Origin: Planotetraspora phitsanulokensis
GTDB lineage: Bacteria; Actinomycetota; Actinomycetes; Streptosporangiales; Streptosporangiaceae
Assembly (NCBI RefSeq): GCF_016863295.1
Contig: NZ_BOOP01000049.1
Span: forward strand, 1 to 64,000
Direction of reading: 5' to 3'
DNA: 64,000 bases
Part shown: in pieces, positions 34,616-44,979 of the stretch
Numbering within the stretch: the stretch's first letter is position 1
Layout: every line of letters begins with the position of its first letter
The notes under the pieces: model-generated
What the model was told of the DNA's origin: nothing
The model's input: the letters and a program-made list of their open reading frames with translations, nothing else
Database searches by the model: none
Position numbers and translations under genes: made by a program

Positions 34616-36856
34616 ATGTCAGCTCATCCAAAACGCTTAGTCACAATTAGGCGTCCCGACGGCACAGCCGCGGTACACGGCCAGGGCCGAGGCCTGAACG
34701 GCAGAAAGCTGCTCGCAGCCCTTGGGGCGCTGTTCGCTAGCGCTGCCTTGCTGGTCAGCGGCCAGCAGCCCGCCACGGCAGACTCGAACGTCAGCTCTGC
34801 CAGCGTGAAAGAACTGACCGTCGATCTGTCCGCAAAGACGAAGCGGTCCGAAGGGGTGGGTCTTGGCATTCTCTATGGCATCACGCAGGACGGGTTACAA
34901 CCGTCCGACGAATACCTCGACCCGCTGACGATTAACGCCTACCGCAGCGGCGGCTGGTATGCGGGCGGCTGGATCAAGGACAAGTACACCTTCGGACCGG
35001 GCACCCAAGCCAACATCGATGCGGTCATCGCCGAGGCGAAGCGATTGCAGCGCCCGCCCCGTCACAAGGTCGAGTACCAGGTCTTGCTCAGTGATGTGTT
35101 CGGTTCGACCGGCGGGGCTCCGGCGAACACCCTGTGGCCGTGCACCGACGGCGACTGCAGCAACTGGATCACGTTCATCGACGCGACCGTGGCCCGGCTC
35201 CAGGCTTCCCGCCAGGACTTCACCTACGAGATCTGGAACGAGCCCGACCTCAGCATCTTCTGGAAACCGGGCGTCAACACGGCACAGTACTTCCAAATGT
35301 GGGACAGCGCCTACCGCGAGATCCGGCGCATCGCCCCGGCTGCGAAAATCGCCGGTCCTTCGTTCGCCTACACCCCTGAGCGACGGCCCGCGCAATGGCA
35401 GGCCTTCCTGGCCCACGTCAAGGCCGCGAACACTGTCCCGGACGAGATCACCAACCACGATGAGGGGACCGTGGACGACCCGGTCACCGTCGGCCAGTCC
35501 CTGGCGGACGCACTCGACGCCAACGGGATCCCCCAACGGCCCCTGTCGGCTAACGAGTACCAGCCCGCGGATCGGCAGACCGCCGGAGATACCGCCTGGT
35601 ACAACGCCCGGCTGGCTCAGTCGAACTATGCCAACGCCATGCGCGGAAACTGGAGTTGCTGCACCATTCCGAACCTGACCGGGCTGCTCACCAAGACCCC
35701 GAGCGGATGGGCGCCCAACGGAAACTGGTGGGCGATGCGAACCTATGCCGACCTGACCGGGACGCTGGTCTCCACCTCCGAACAAGTCGGGTCGACCGCG
35801 ATTTCCGCGTCCGCGGACCCCGCGAAGAAGCGCGCTGTGGCGCTGCTCGGTGACATTCAGGGCGCATACGTCGGGCCGATGGCCGTAACGTTCAAGGGGC
35901 TGTCCTCGACGCCGTGGCTGGTCCGCGATGGCCTCGTGCACGCCACTGTCTACAGAATCCCTGACAAGGCGCCCCTGTACACGCGCCAGGTTGCCTTCAG
36001 CCAAGACGTCAAGGTCCAGAACGATGCCATCACAGTGCCTTTCGACCTCGAGTCGCAGCACGACGCCTACGGCGTCTATCTGTCCTGGACCGAACCACAG
36101 GCGATCTCCCTCGACGCCCCGACCGCCGTGCAGCCTGGGAGCACCTACACAGTCCCGGTGACGTTCACCAACGGCGGTGCCCAGATGGATCGCGACGTCC
36201 GAACGAGTCTTGCCGCCTACACCCCGCCCGGCGAGCCGGCCCCCGGATTCACCATCACCTGCGCGGACAATGGCGCGCCGGCGTGCCCAAGCGTGCCCAA
36301 GTTGGCCTCCGGCCAGAGCACTGTTGTGCAGTACACGATGACGACCTCTGCCGATCTACCCAAAGGCAACTACCGGTTCACGGCGGCCGCGACGACGAAG
36401 TCAGAAGGGCAGGACATCTCCGTGAAGAACTCTGTTGACGCGTTGCTGCAATGTGGGGTCGGGGACGTCTGCGAGGCTGAGGACGGAGCTCTATCCGGCG
36501 GAGCGTGCCTGGCCACGGACCATCCCGGGTATACGGGATCGGGCTTCGTCGCATGCTTCACCTCACGAGGGCCGAGCGTGACTCAGCGGATCGTGGCCCA
36601 GGATGCGGGCACATACTCACTGGACCTCCGCTACGCGGCCGGCCCTGACGGTCCGGCCAGCACCCGGAGCGCGTCGGTGTCGGTGAACGGCGGAGATTCT
36701 CACCAAATTCCACTCCCGCTCACTGGCAGCTGGAATACCTGGAGCGACGCGACCATTCCGGTGCAGTTGGTGGCAGGCGTCAACACGATTAGCGTCAGCT
36801 ACGGTTCTGGTGACGCCGGGTGGTTCAACCTCGACCACATGGTCGCCAACAAGTAG
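34616..36856 (+). CDS. Secreted GH39-like glycosidase with C-terminal CBM35-like domain
   Basis: A secreted enzyme of 746 residues from ATG 34616 (788 if ATG 34490 is used). A basic N-terminus is followed by a hydrophobic stretch ending ATADS (about residue 55). The catalytic barrel carries YEIWNEPDLSIFW (acid/base Glu about 207) and PLSANEYQPADR (nucleophile Glu about 313), a clan A pattern most like GH39. A beta domain follows, then a NEW3/Ig-like domain (YTVPVTFTNGGAQMDRDV), then a CBM35/6-type module (EAEDGALSGGA to FNLDHM). Operator site 4 puts it in the GH63-operon regulon. The substrate is inferred to be an arabinose-rich polysaccharide or glycoprotein glycan. Confidence 0.72.
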   Translation: MSAHPKRLVTIRRPDGTAAVHGQGRGLNGRKLLAALGALFASAALLVSGQQPATADSNVSSASVKELTVDLSAKTKRSEGVGLGILYGITQDGLQPSDEYLDPLTINAYRSGGWYAGGWIKDKYTFGPGTQANIDAVIAEAKRLQRPPRHKVEYQVLLSDVFGSTGGAPANTLWPCTDGDCSNWITFIDATVARLQASRQDFTYEIWNEPDLSIFWKPGVNTAQYFQMWDSAYREIRRIAPAAKIAGPSFAYTPERRPAQWQAFLAHVKAANTVPDEITNHDEGTVDDPVTVGQSLADALDANGIPQRPLSANEYQPADRQTAGDTAWYNARLAQSNYANAMRGNWSCCTIPNLTGLLTKTPSGWAPNGNWWAMRTYADLTGTLVSTSEQVGSTAISASADPAKKRAVALLGDIQGAYVGPMAVTFKGLSSTPWLVRDGLVHATVYRIPDKAPLYTRQVAFSQDVKVQNDAITVPFDLESQHDAYGVYLSWTEPQAISLDAPTAVQPGSTYTVPVTFTNGGAQMDRDVRTSLAAYTPPGEPAPGFTITCADNGAPACPSVPKLASGQSTVVQYTMTTSADLPKGNYRFTAAATTKSEGQDISVKNSVDALLQCGVGDVCEAEDGALSGGACLATDHPGYTGSGFVACFTSRGPSVTQRIVAQDAGTYSLDLRYAAGPDGPASTRSASVSVNGGDSHQIPLPLTGSWNTWSDATIPVQLVAGVNTISVSYGSGDAGWFNLDHMVANK

Positions 36857-36937
36857 CGCGGTGACCGCATTCTTGGTCATATCTTGAGGCAGCCTCATCC
36901 GGCAACCAGTTACATCGGTGGCGGATGGGGCTGTCCT

Positions 36938-37159
36938 TCACCGATGCGATCCTGCGATGAAGGCGGCCAGCCGTGCGCGCAGCCGCTGCAGTGGCGGCAG
37001 CAGCCCGTAGACGACGATCGGCACCACCAGCGTGGCAATGATCAGCGGCCGCAGGTACGGCGGAACACCCTCCAAGAAGCGGCCGAGCACGAGCTGTAGG
37101 ACGGTGAGGGTGGGCAGAACGGCGATCCAGACCATCAGCGCCTGGTGGTGACGGGACAT
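36938..37159 (-). CDS. Small two-helix membrane protein (ABM C-terminal-like)
   Basis: A 73-residue protein made almost entirely of two transmembrane helices (ALMVWIAVLPTLTVLQLVLG and LIIATLVVPIVVYGLLPPLQ). The pattern resembles the membrane tail found after antibiotic-biosynthesis-monooxygenase domains, but here it stands alone. ATG 37159 follows GAAGGAG. It is divergent from a LysR gene, so it is probably its regulatory target. Function unknown. Confidence 0.6.
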   Translation of the reverse strand: MSRHHQALMVWIAVLPTLTVLQLVLGRFLEGVPPYLRPLIIATLVVPIVVYGLLPPLQRLRARLAAFIAGSHR

Positions 37160-37264
37160 GAGCTGTCTCCTTCGGAGGTGCATCTTGCGTGCGTCTCAAA
37201 GCCTGCCTCCCGACGAATTAGAAGTCCAAGATATGATTCATAGGCGTCTCGATAAGGAGAGCTT

Positions 37265-38161
37265 ATGGAGCTTCGCCAGCTGAGGTACGTCGTGGCCGTG
37301 GCGGAGGAAGGCAGCTTCACCCGCGCCGCGGCCCGCGTCCACGTCGCCCAGCCCGCCATCAGCCAGCAGATCGCCCAGCTCGAACGCGAGCTCGGTGAGC
37401 GGCTCTTCGACCGGACCGAGCGCAAGGTCAGCCTCACTCCGGCCGGGGAGGCCTTCCTCCCCCACGCCCGCGCCGCGCTCCAGTCGACCGCCGCCGGCCG
37501 CGACGCGGTCACCTTGCTGCGGGGCGTCCTGGCCGGACGCCTGGCCGTGGGCACCGTCCCCGCTCCCCCCGCGACGCTGCTCGACCAACTCGCGCGGTTC
37601 CAGCGCCACTACCCTCAGGTACGCCTCACCCTGCGCACCGGCGACCCCGAGAAACTCGTCGAGCAGGTGATCGCCGGCAACCTCGACACCGCTCTCATCG
37701 GCACCTCAGGCCCCCGCCTGCCGGCCGGGCCGGCCGGGCAGCGGCTACCCACCACACTGGGCGCCCGCGAATTCGGCGAGGAGCCCCTTGTGGTCGCGAC
37801 CGCCCCCGGCCACCCGCTGGCGGCCAACGCCGAAGTCACCCTCGCCGACCTGCGCGAGGAGGCGCTCGTCACGCTCACCCCCGGCACCGGACTGCGCGCG
37901 GCGTTGGAGAACGCATGCGCCGAGGCGGGTCTCGCTCCCGACATACGGGCCGAGACCGACGACCTCTCGCTGCTGGCCCCGTTGGTCGAGCACGGCTTCG
38001 GCATCGCCCTCATGCCCCGGTCGGCCGCTTGGCGCCTCGGCCTGGGGCTGGTCACGCTCCCCCTACGCCACGCCGCACTGGGCCGCGCTCTGACGCTGGT
38101 CTGGCGGCGTGACGGCGTCACCGCGCAGGCCCGGGCGTTCCTCGAAATGGACCTTGAATAG
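37265..38161 (+). CDS. LysR-family transcriptional regulator
   Basis: A 298-residue LysR regulator. The N-terminal winged helix reads MELRQLRYVVAVAEEGSFTR, AQPAISQQIAQLERELG and RKVSLTPAGEAFLPHA; a dimerisation helix and a two-lobe effector domain follow (GRLAVGTVPAPPATLLDQLA onward). ATG 37265 follows AAGGAGAG. The 105-base divergent region contains TATGATTCATA, compatible with a LysR site. It most likely controls the small membrane gene. The inducer is unknown. Confidence 0.87.
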   Translation: MELRQLRYVVAVAEEGSFTRAAARVHVAQPAISQQIAQLERELGERLFDRTERKVSLTPAGEAFLPHARAALQSTAAGRDAVTLLRGVLAGRLAVGTVPAPPATLLDQLARFQRHYPQVRLTLRTGDPEKLVEQVIAGNLDTALIGTSGPRLPAGPAGQRLPTTLGAREFGEEPLVVATAPGHPLAANAEVTLADLREEALVTLTPGTGLRAALENACAEAGLAPDIRAETDDLSLLAPLVEHGFGIALMPRSAAWRLGLGLVTLPLRHAALGRALTLVWRRDGVTAQARAFLEMDLE

Positions 38162-38270
38162 GTTGATGGGCGCACCGTCGCAGCGCGGCGGGCGATCCGG
38201 CACTGCGGCTCCGTCTGGTGCATGAACATGTTCTTTTCGTGCACTTACGGCCGCGCATAAGGTGACGAGC

Positions 38271-41200
38271 ATGCGCTTTGGGGTGCTGGGACCGCTGGCC
38301 GTGTGGACCAGCGACGGAGATGCCGTCACCATCCCCGGCCTCAAGGTCAGGGCCCTCCTCGTGGACCTGCTCGTCCACGAGGGCCATCCGGTGTCCATGG
38401 ACCGGCTGGTCGACGACCTATGGGGGAACGAGCCGCCGGGCAATCCCGCGGGTGCGCTCCAGGTGCGCGTCTCACAACTGCGCAAGGCGCTGGAGGACGC
38501 CGAACCCGGCGGGAAGAACCTGGTCGTCTCCCGCGCCCCGGGCTAGCTGCTGCGCCCCGACGACGGGGCCGTGGACGCCACACACTTCACCGCGCTGCTG
38601 GCGCGGGCCGAGGCAGCCGGCAGCCCCAGCACCAAGGCGGGGCTTCTGGGCGACGCGCTGGCGTTGTGGCGCGGGCCGGCGTTCGCGGACTTCGCGGACG
38701 AGGAGTACACCAGGTCGGCGATCCTCCGGCTGGAGGAACAGCGGTTGTCGGCGCTGGAGCAGCACGCCGAGGCGCGGCTGGAGCTGGGCGAGCACGGGCT
38801 GCTCGTGGGCGAGCTGGGCGATCTGGTGGCCAGGCATCCGCTCAGGGAGCGACTGCGGGCCGTGCACATGCGGGCCCTGTACCGGGCCGGTCGCCAGAGC
38901 GAGGCCCTGGCCGGATACAGCGAGCTGCGCGACCGGCTGGCCGACGAGCTCGGCCTCGACCCAGGACCGGAGCTGGTCGCGCTCCATCAGGCGATACTCG
39001 GGCAAGACCCGGCGCTGAGTGTGCCCGCCGAACGTCCTGTGACGAACCTGCCCGCCTCCGTCAGCAAGCTGATCGGCAGACAGGAGGCCCTGGCCGATGT
39101 GTGCGCGCTGGTCGGGGACGAGCGACTGGTGACGCTCACCGGCAGCGGCGGGGTCGGCAAGACCCGGCTGGCGCTAGAGGCCGCGAACCGGCTGGTTAGC
39201 GGGTTCGCGGACGGGGCCTGGTTCGTCGCCCTGGACCAGGGGTCCCGTTCCCCGGCCGAGGCCGTCATGGCAGCCTTGGACATCCGTGAGGACGCCGCTC
39301 CCAAGACCACGGGCATAGGGGACGAGGCCGACAGCGCGCTGGCGCGTCAGCTGGCCGCCGCGCTCAAGCCCCGTCGGATGTTGCTGGTGCTGGACAACTG
39401 CGAGCACGTGGTCGACCAGGTCGCCGAGCTGGCCGAGTTGCTTCTGCGGTCCTGCCCTGACCTGCGGATCCTGGCGACGAGCAGGGAGCCGGTGGCCGTG
39501 GCCGGCGAGGTGTTGTGGAGCGTGCCGCCGCTCGACGTGCCCACCGCCGCCGACCTGGCGACCATGGCCAGGTCCGACGCCGTCAAGTTGTTCGTGATCC
39601 GGGCCGCCGCCTCCGTCCGTGGCTTCGCTCTGGACGCATCCAACGCCCTGGCCATCGCGCAGTTGTGCAGGCGGCTCGACGGCATCCCGCTGGCGCTGGA
39701 GCTGGCCGCGACGCGGGTGAGGGCGCTCGGCGTGCAGGGCGTGGTGGGCAGGCTGGACGACAGGTTCCGGCTGCTGGCCGCCGGTCAGCGCGGCGCCCCG
39801 GCCCGACAGCAGACGCTGACCGCGGTGATCGACTGGAGCTGGGACCTGCTGTCCGACGACGAACGCCGCGTCCTGCGCCGCCTGGCCGTCCACGTCGACG
39901 GGTGCACGCTGGAGGCCGCGGAATCCGTCTGCGCGGAAGCCGGTCTCGACGTGCTCGACCTGCTCGTACGTCTGGTCGACCGCTCGCTCGTGGTCGTCGC
40001 TGACGCCCCGGCCGGAGTCAGGTACCGGCTACTTGAATCGGTGTCGGAGTACTGCGTGGCCAGGTTGTCCGACGCCGGCGAACTCGGTCGGGTACGCCTC
40101 GCACACCTGCGCCACTACCTGGCCCTGGCCGTACAGGCCGAACCGGGACTGTACGGACACGAGCAGCGCGACTGGCTGCTGCGCCTGGACGCGGAGGTCG
40201 CGAACATGCGGGCGGCACTCGACACGGCGGCCTCTCACCGGGACGGCGAGAGCGCGGCGCGGCTGGCGAATGCGCTGGCCTGGTGGTGGGTCCTGCGCGG
40301 CAGGCTGGCCGAGGGCAGGCGGTTCCTGGCGACGGCGCTGGCCATTGAGGGGGAGACCACTTCCGCCCGGGCCAGGGCGGCGGCATGGGAGGCCGGGTTC
40401 GCGCTCATGCTGGGCGAGGACGTCGAGTGGGCGGCGGCGGTCGAAGCGATCGAGGACCCGGGTGAGAGGGCCAGGGCCCAGTTGTTCGTTGCCCTGAACA
40501 TCAGGGACATGGGGACCGGGCAGGAGCTGGCCGACAAGGCGCTGGCGACGTTCAGGGCCGTCGGGGACCGGTGGGGCGTTGCCGTCGTGCTCAGCAGGCA
40601 GGCCAGGGACGCGTTCACGCAGCGGGACGTCGTGGCGCTGGAGCGGGACGGTGAGGAGAGCGCGCGGCTGTTCACCGAGTTGGGCGACCGCTGGGGACTG
40701 CTGCGGGCCACGGAGTGGCTCGCAGGGCTGGCCGAGATGGCCGGCGACTCCGAGCGGGCCAAGCGGCTGTTCGGCGAGGGACTGCGAATGGCCGAGGACC
40801 TGGGGTTGTGGCCGGAGGTCGCCAAACGAATCGCCTGGCTGGGCTGGATGGCGATGCAGACCACCGACTACGACCGTGCCATTGAGTTCTGCGAGCGCGC
40901 CATGAAGCTGGCCATCGGGCAGGGTTACAAAGAAGGCGAAACCATGGCCGAGATGGGCCTCGCCTTCTCCGCGCGCCGGGCCGGGCGGCTGGACCTGGCC
41001 GAGAAGCACCTGAGCCACCTGCTCGAAGGGGTGCCGCGCGGCCCGGACATCGAGCCGGCCCTGCACCTGCCGTCCATACTCATCGAATTGGGACACCTCA
41101 CCGAGCTGCGCGGCGACCCCGCCGCGGCCATGGACTTGCACAGGGAGGCGCTGGCCGCCGCCAGGAAGATCGGCGACCCCAGGACGGCGGCGTGGGCCGT

Positions 41201-41435
41201 TGAGGCCGCGGCCGCCGCCTCGGGTCCGACCGAGCAGGCCGCCAGGCTGCTGGGGCTGGCGGCCACGGCCAGGGAACACAACCAGACTCCCGGGAGCCCG
41301 TCGGAGCTGAGCGAGATGGAGCGCGTGACAGCCCTGGTGCGCGACGCGCTCGGGGAGGAGGCGTTCAAGGCGGCATACGGGGAGGGTGCCACCCACAAGC
41401 TCGACGAGGCGCGCGAGCTGATGACGTGTCCTTAG
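38271..41435 (+). pseudogene. AfsR/SARP-type STAND regulator interrupted by one amber codon
   Basis: Together the two parts encode about 1054 residues. Codons 1-91 give the winged-helix DNA-binding domain (MRFGVLGPLAVWTSDGDAVT). A single TAG at 38544-38546 replaces the residue that follows RAPG (Tyr in most relatives); the same frame then continues open to 41435. The second part holds the bacterial transcriptional activation domain, an NB-ARC ATPase (GSGGVGKTRLALEAA, LLVLDNCEHVVDQVA, DGIPLALELAATRVRA) and TPR-like repeats. GTG 38571 could start the second part. It may be inactive, split into two proteins, read through, or a sequencing error. Family members activate secondary-metabolite genes. 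Confidence 0.8.
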
Positions 41436-41881
41436 TTCACCTGCTCGGCCAGGCGGTCGAAGAACTCGATCCAACCCGCCCTGGCCTGCTCGGCGTGCTC
41501 CTCGTCGGTGTTGACGCCGTACTGATGGAAGCGCATCTCCGTCCGGTCGCCGCCGTCCACCGGCGTGAAGTCGATCGTCACCACGGACGCCGGCCCCTCG
41601 CCGGGACTGTCGGGGTCGCCGGTGGTGAAGACGAGCCGCCCAGGCCCCTCCACCTCCCGGTACGTCCCGCCGAGCGTCACTTCGAACCCCTCCTCTCCCA
41701 CCAGAACGACCTGCCAGATCCCGCCAGGCCGGGTGTCCAGAGTGATCCGGCCCACCGGGGTAGCCAGCATCCGGGGCCCGAACCACCGCGAGAAGCGCTC
41801 GGGCTCGGTCCAGGCGGCCCAGACCAGCTCGCGGCGGGCGTTGAAAACGCGGGTGATGTCATATTCGGCGGTCTGGGTCAT
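41432..41881 (-). CDS. SRPBCC (AHSA1-like) domain protein
   Basis: A 149-residue START/SRPBCC protein of the AHSA1 type: ITRVFNARRELVWAAWTEPE, FSRWFGPRMLATPV, then an internal GGTYREVEGPGRLVFTT and the C-terminal helix ARAGWIEFFDRLAEQV. The fold makes a hydrophobic ligand cavity. ATG 41881 follows AAAGGCAG. It converges on the AfsR-like gene with a four-base tail overlap. These genes are often paired with an ArsR regulator, absent here. Ligand unknown. Confidence 0.82.
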   Translation of the reverse strand: MTQTAEYDITRVFNARRELVWAAWTEPERFSRWFGPRMLATPVGRITLDTRPGGIWQVVLVGEEGFEVTLGGTYREVEGPGRLVFTTGDPDSPGEGPASVVTIDFTPVDGGDRTEMRFHQYGVNTDEEHAEQARAGWIEFFDRLAEQVN

Positions 41882-42136
41882 CGTTCTGCCTTTCGTGCTC
41901 GGGTTCGATGACTCCAAGGTGCCGGGCCGCACTTAAGACTTCCTTCTTGTGGCCTTACGGCCCGTGCAGGCTGTGCTTATAGGGGGCCAGACCACGTAAG
42001 CGCGAAAACGGCACCGGGCTGGCGGTCCTTGCGGCGCATCTCCTGCGCGACCTCACGTGATGCGAAGCCGAGGACACCTCCATTGACCGGCGCGTGAGGT
42101 TCAGTCGACCGCTGATGGGGTGTTGACACTGGGCTG

Positions 42137-42187
42137 TTGATCGATAAGGTTGGCTCACTTTATCGATCAATGGATCGATAAAGTGAG
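42137..42187. promoter_or_regulatory. Triple ATCGATAA operator before the GH51 gene
   Basis: TTGATCGATAA (42137-42147) and TTATCGATCAA (42160-42170) are exact reverse complements. A third, TGGATCGATAA, follows at 42171. The second and third lie within a perfect 15-base inverted repeat (CTCACTTTATCGATC, then AATG, then the reverse complement, 42154-42187). The array ends 70 bases before the GH51 start and has no open frame of note, so it looks like a multi-site LacI operator. Confidence 0.65.
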
Positions 42188-42257
42188 GTACATCACATCT
42201 TCGTCGAAGCGTGGGCAGCGGCATGAGGGCTCTCCACTGAACGCAAGGTATGCATAG

Positions 42258-43787
42258 ATGACCGATCAGGCTGTGCCCGCCATCATCAACCTCGACGTCC
42301 CGGGCCCGGTGATCAGCCGGCATCTGTACGGGCATTTCGCCGAGCACCTGGGCCGCTGCATCTACGACGGCTTCTACGTCGGCGAGGACAGCGACATCCC
42401 CAACGCGGGCGGCATCCGACTGGATGTCGTGGAGGCGCTGCGAGCTCTGAACATCCCGAACCTGCGCTGGCCCGGCGGCTGCTTCGCCGACGAGTACCAC
42501 TGGATGGACGGCATCGGTCCCAGAGACCGGCGCCCGGCCATGGTCAACACCCACTGGGGCAACGTCGAGGAGAACAACCACTTCGGCACGCATGAGTTCA
42601 TGGCACTGTGCGAGCTACTCGGCGCGGAGCCGTACATCAGCGGAAACGTCGGCTCCGGCACGGTCAGGGAGATGAGCGACTGGGTGGAGTACCTCACCCG
42701 CGAAGGCGACTCGCCGATGGTACGCCTGCGCAAGGCCAACGGCCGGGAGGAGCCGTGGCGGGTGCGTTTCTGGGGGTTGGGCAACGAGGCGTGGGGCTGC
42801 GGCGGTCACATGTCGGCGGAGCAGTACGCGGCCGAGGCACGCAGATTCGGCACCTACTGCCGCGACCACGGCGAAAACAAGCTCTACCGCATCGCCGCCG
42901 GCGCCAACTCCGACGACTACGCCTGGACGGAGACGCTGATGAAGCAGCTCGGCGGCCTGGGCTGCGCGTACCGGCCCGCCGCGTTCATGCAGGCGCTTTC
43001 GATGCACTACTACACGATCCCCGGCACCTGGCAGGACAAGGGCGACGCCACGGTGTTCGACACCGGCGACTACTACCGCACCATGGTCCAGGCCGCGCGT
43101 GTCGACGAGCTGATCACCGGCCACTCCGCCGTCATGGACTGCTACGACCCCGGCAGGAACGTGGGTCTGGTGCTGGACGAGTGGGGTACCTGGTGGAACG
43201 TCGAGCCGGGCACCAACCCCGGCTTCCTCTACCAACAGAACACGCTCCGCGACGCGCTGGTCGCGAGCGTGCACTTCGACGTCTTCCACCGGCACGCGGA
43301 CCGCCTCGTGATGGCCAACATCGCCCAGACCGTGAACGTGCTCCAGGCCATGATCCTCACCGACCCAGGCTCCGGCGCGCTCGTCCTGACCCCCACCTAC
43401 CACGTGTTCGAGATGAACAAGGGACACCAGGACGCCGCCTTGCTGCGGATCGACCTCCCGGCTGGAGTCCCCGACCGAGCAGTCGAGTCGGTACGGCTGC
43501 CGACCGTCTCGATGTCGGCCAGCCGCAAGGACGGCCGAGTGCTCATCTCGCTGTCCAACCTGGACGCGGCCGAGACCGCCGACATCGAGCTGGACCTGCG
43601 CGGCGGTGCCCTGACCGATGTCCGTTCCCGGATCCTCACTTCCGGCGGGCTGCAGGACCACAACACCCCCGAGGTGCCGGGCATCGTCGCTCCACGCGTC
43701 CACGAGCAGGTCAAGGAGACCGCCTCCGGGCTGCGGGTGCACCTGCCCGTCCACTCCTTCGTGACAGTGGAGGGACGGCTGGCGTGA
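42258..43787 (+). CDS. abfA: GH51 alpha-L-arabinofuranosidase
   Basis: A 509-residue GH51 retaining enzyme that cleaves terminal alpha-L-arabinofuranose from arabino-oligosaccharides. There is no signal peptide, so it is intracellular. Family landmarks: [20 protein letters not shown] near residue 20, [20 protein letters not shown] near 70, acid/base Glu in [13 protein letters not shown] (about 177) and nucleophile Glu in [13 protein letters not shown] (about 308). The C-terminal beta domain ends with [12 protein letters not shown]. The start ATG 42258 lies 70 bases after the ATCGATAA operator array. A LacI gene follows 110 bases later. This is the firmest evidence that the locus deals with arabinosides. 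Confidence 0.93.
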   Translation: MTDQAVPAIINLDVPGPVISRHLYGHFAEHLGRCIYDGFYVGEDSDIPNAGGIRLDVVEALRALNIPNLRWPGGCFADEYHWMDGIGPRDRRPAMVNTHWGNVEENNHFGTHEFMALCELLGAEPYISGNVGSGTVREMSDWVEYLTREGDSPMVRLRKANGREEPWRVRFWGLGNEAWGCGGHMSAEQYAAEARRFGTYCRDHGENKLYRIAAGANSDDYAWTETLMKQLGGLGCAYRPAAFMQALSMHYYTIPGTWQDKGDATVFDTGDYYRTMVQAARVDELITGHSAVMDCYDPGRNVGLVLDEWGTWWNVEPGTNPGFLYQQNTLRDALVASVHFDVFHRHADRLVMANIAQTVNVLQAMILTDPGSGALVLTPTYHVFEMNKGHQDAALLRIDLPAGVPDRAVESVRLPTVSMSASRKDGRVLISLSNLDAAETADIELDLRGGALTDVRSRILTSGGLQDHNTPEVPGIVAPRVHEQVKETASGLRVHLPVHSFVTVEGRLA

Positions 43788-43897
43788 TCGCGGTGCCGCC
43801 CGCGCAGGTCGGGCCGCGATAAACTCGGCGCGGCGACGGCCCCGGACAGCTTCGGCCGGCCGGAGTCACGTCCTACCAGCAGAACGCGGGGCACGGC

Positions 43898-44896
43898 ATG
43901 GTGACCATGGAAGACGTCGCCCGGCTGGCCGGGGTGTCGAAGATGACCGTCTCCAATGTGGTCAACAACCGTGACGGCGTCGGCGACCTCGTCCGTCAGC
44001 GGGTGCTGGAGGCCATCCGCCAATCGGGCTACCGCGTCAACGTCTCCGCCCGCACCCTGAGGTCTGGACGGACCGGTGTCATCGGCTTGGCCGTACCTGA
44101 CATCGAACTCCCCTACTTCGGCCACCTCGCCGCCCATGTGATCGAAGCGGCCGGGCGGCAGGGGTTCCACGTCGCGATCGAACAGACCGGCGCGGCGGCA
44201 GCCGGGGAAGCCGACGCGATAGCCCACTCCCGCACGCTGCACTTCGACGGCCTGATCCTCAGCGCCGTCGAACTGGACCGGCTGGACGAACATCCCGCCG
44301 AAGCCGGCTATCCCCTCGTCATGCTCGGCGAGCAGGACTTCGGCGGCCGCTTCGACCACGTCGCCATGCCCAACGAGGAAGGCACCAAAGCCGCGACCAC
44401 CCACCTGGCCGACCGAGGGTGCCGCCGGATCGCGATCGTCACCGGCAGAGCGTCCGATGACGTCAACATGGTGACACGCCGCCACTACGGCTATCTCGCC
44501 GCGCTCGCCGAGCGAGGCATAGGCGTCGATCCGGCTCTGGTCTTCTCCCTGGACGACGCGAGCATGGAAGCCGGCCGCGAGGCGGCCTGCCGCTTGGTCG
44601 ACTCCGGCCACGAGATCGACGGTGTGGTCGCGGTGACCGACACCGTCGCGCTCGGCGTCCTCCGCGGCTTGGCCGACCGCGGTCTACGCGTTCCCGAGGA
44701 CGTCCGTCTCATCGGGTTCGACGACATCCCCGAATCCGGATTCACCGTGCCCTCACTGTCCACGGTGGCACCTGATCATCGATGGATGGCGGAACGGGCG
44801 GTCGAGCTGGTGGCTCAGCGCATCCGCGCCCCCCTTCGCCCGACCGCCCAGTACGTCGCCCCCTTCGAGCTCGTGATTCGTGAATCGACGCGCTGA
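43898..44896 (+). CDS. LacI-family transcriptional regulator (E)
   Basis: A 332-residue LacI-type regulator with HTH MEDVARLAGVSKMTVSNVVN and hinge VNVSARTLRSGRTG, and a core with VAVTDTVALGVLRGLADRGL and LIGFDDIPESGFTVPSLS. ATG 43898 and the in-frame ATG at 43907 are both possible starts. It follows the GH51 gene and converges on the third ABC operon. It is a candidate repressor of GH51, of that operon (site at 48391), or of both. Confidence 0.87.
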   Translation: MVTMEDVARLAGVSKMTVSNVVNNRDGVGDLVRQRVLEAIRQSGYRVNVSARTLRSGRTGVIGLAVPDIELPYFGHLAAHVIEAAGRQGFHVAIEQTGAAAAGEADAIAHSRTLHFDGLILSAVELDRLDEHPAEAGYPLVMLGEQDFGGRFDHVAMPNEEGTKAATTHLADRGCRRIAIVTGRASDDVNMVTRRHYGYLAALAERGIGVDPALVFSLDDASMEAGREAACRLVDSGHEIDGVVAVTDTVALGVLRGLADRGLRVPEDVRLIGFDDIPESGFTVPSLSTVAPDHRWMAERAVELVAQRIRAPLRPTAQYVAPFELVIRESTR

Positions 44897-44979
44897 ACAG
44901 CGCCGTGCGCGTCCGTCCGTCAGTGTCGGGTCATCGTCGGCGTGCGGGGACGTGCTCGATGTACGGCCGTACCCGCGTC

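Noticed and set aside
38271-41435. Part of a secondary-metabolite gene cluster because of the AfsR/SARP-type regulator
   Set aside because: No PKS, NRPS, terpene or other biosynthetic core gene is present within the window.
40029-41786. A 585-codon minus-strand frame opposite the AfsR-like gene
   Set aside because: It is a shadow of TPR-rich coding sequence and even crosses the convergent SRPBCC gene in another frame.
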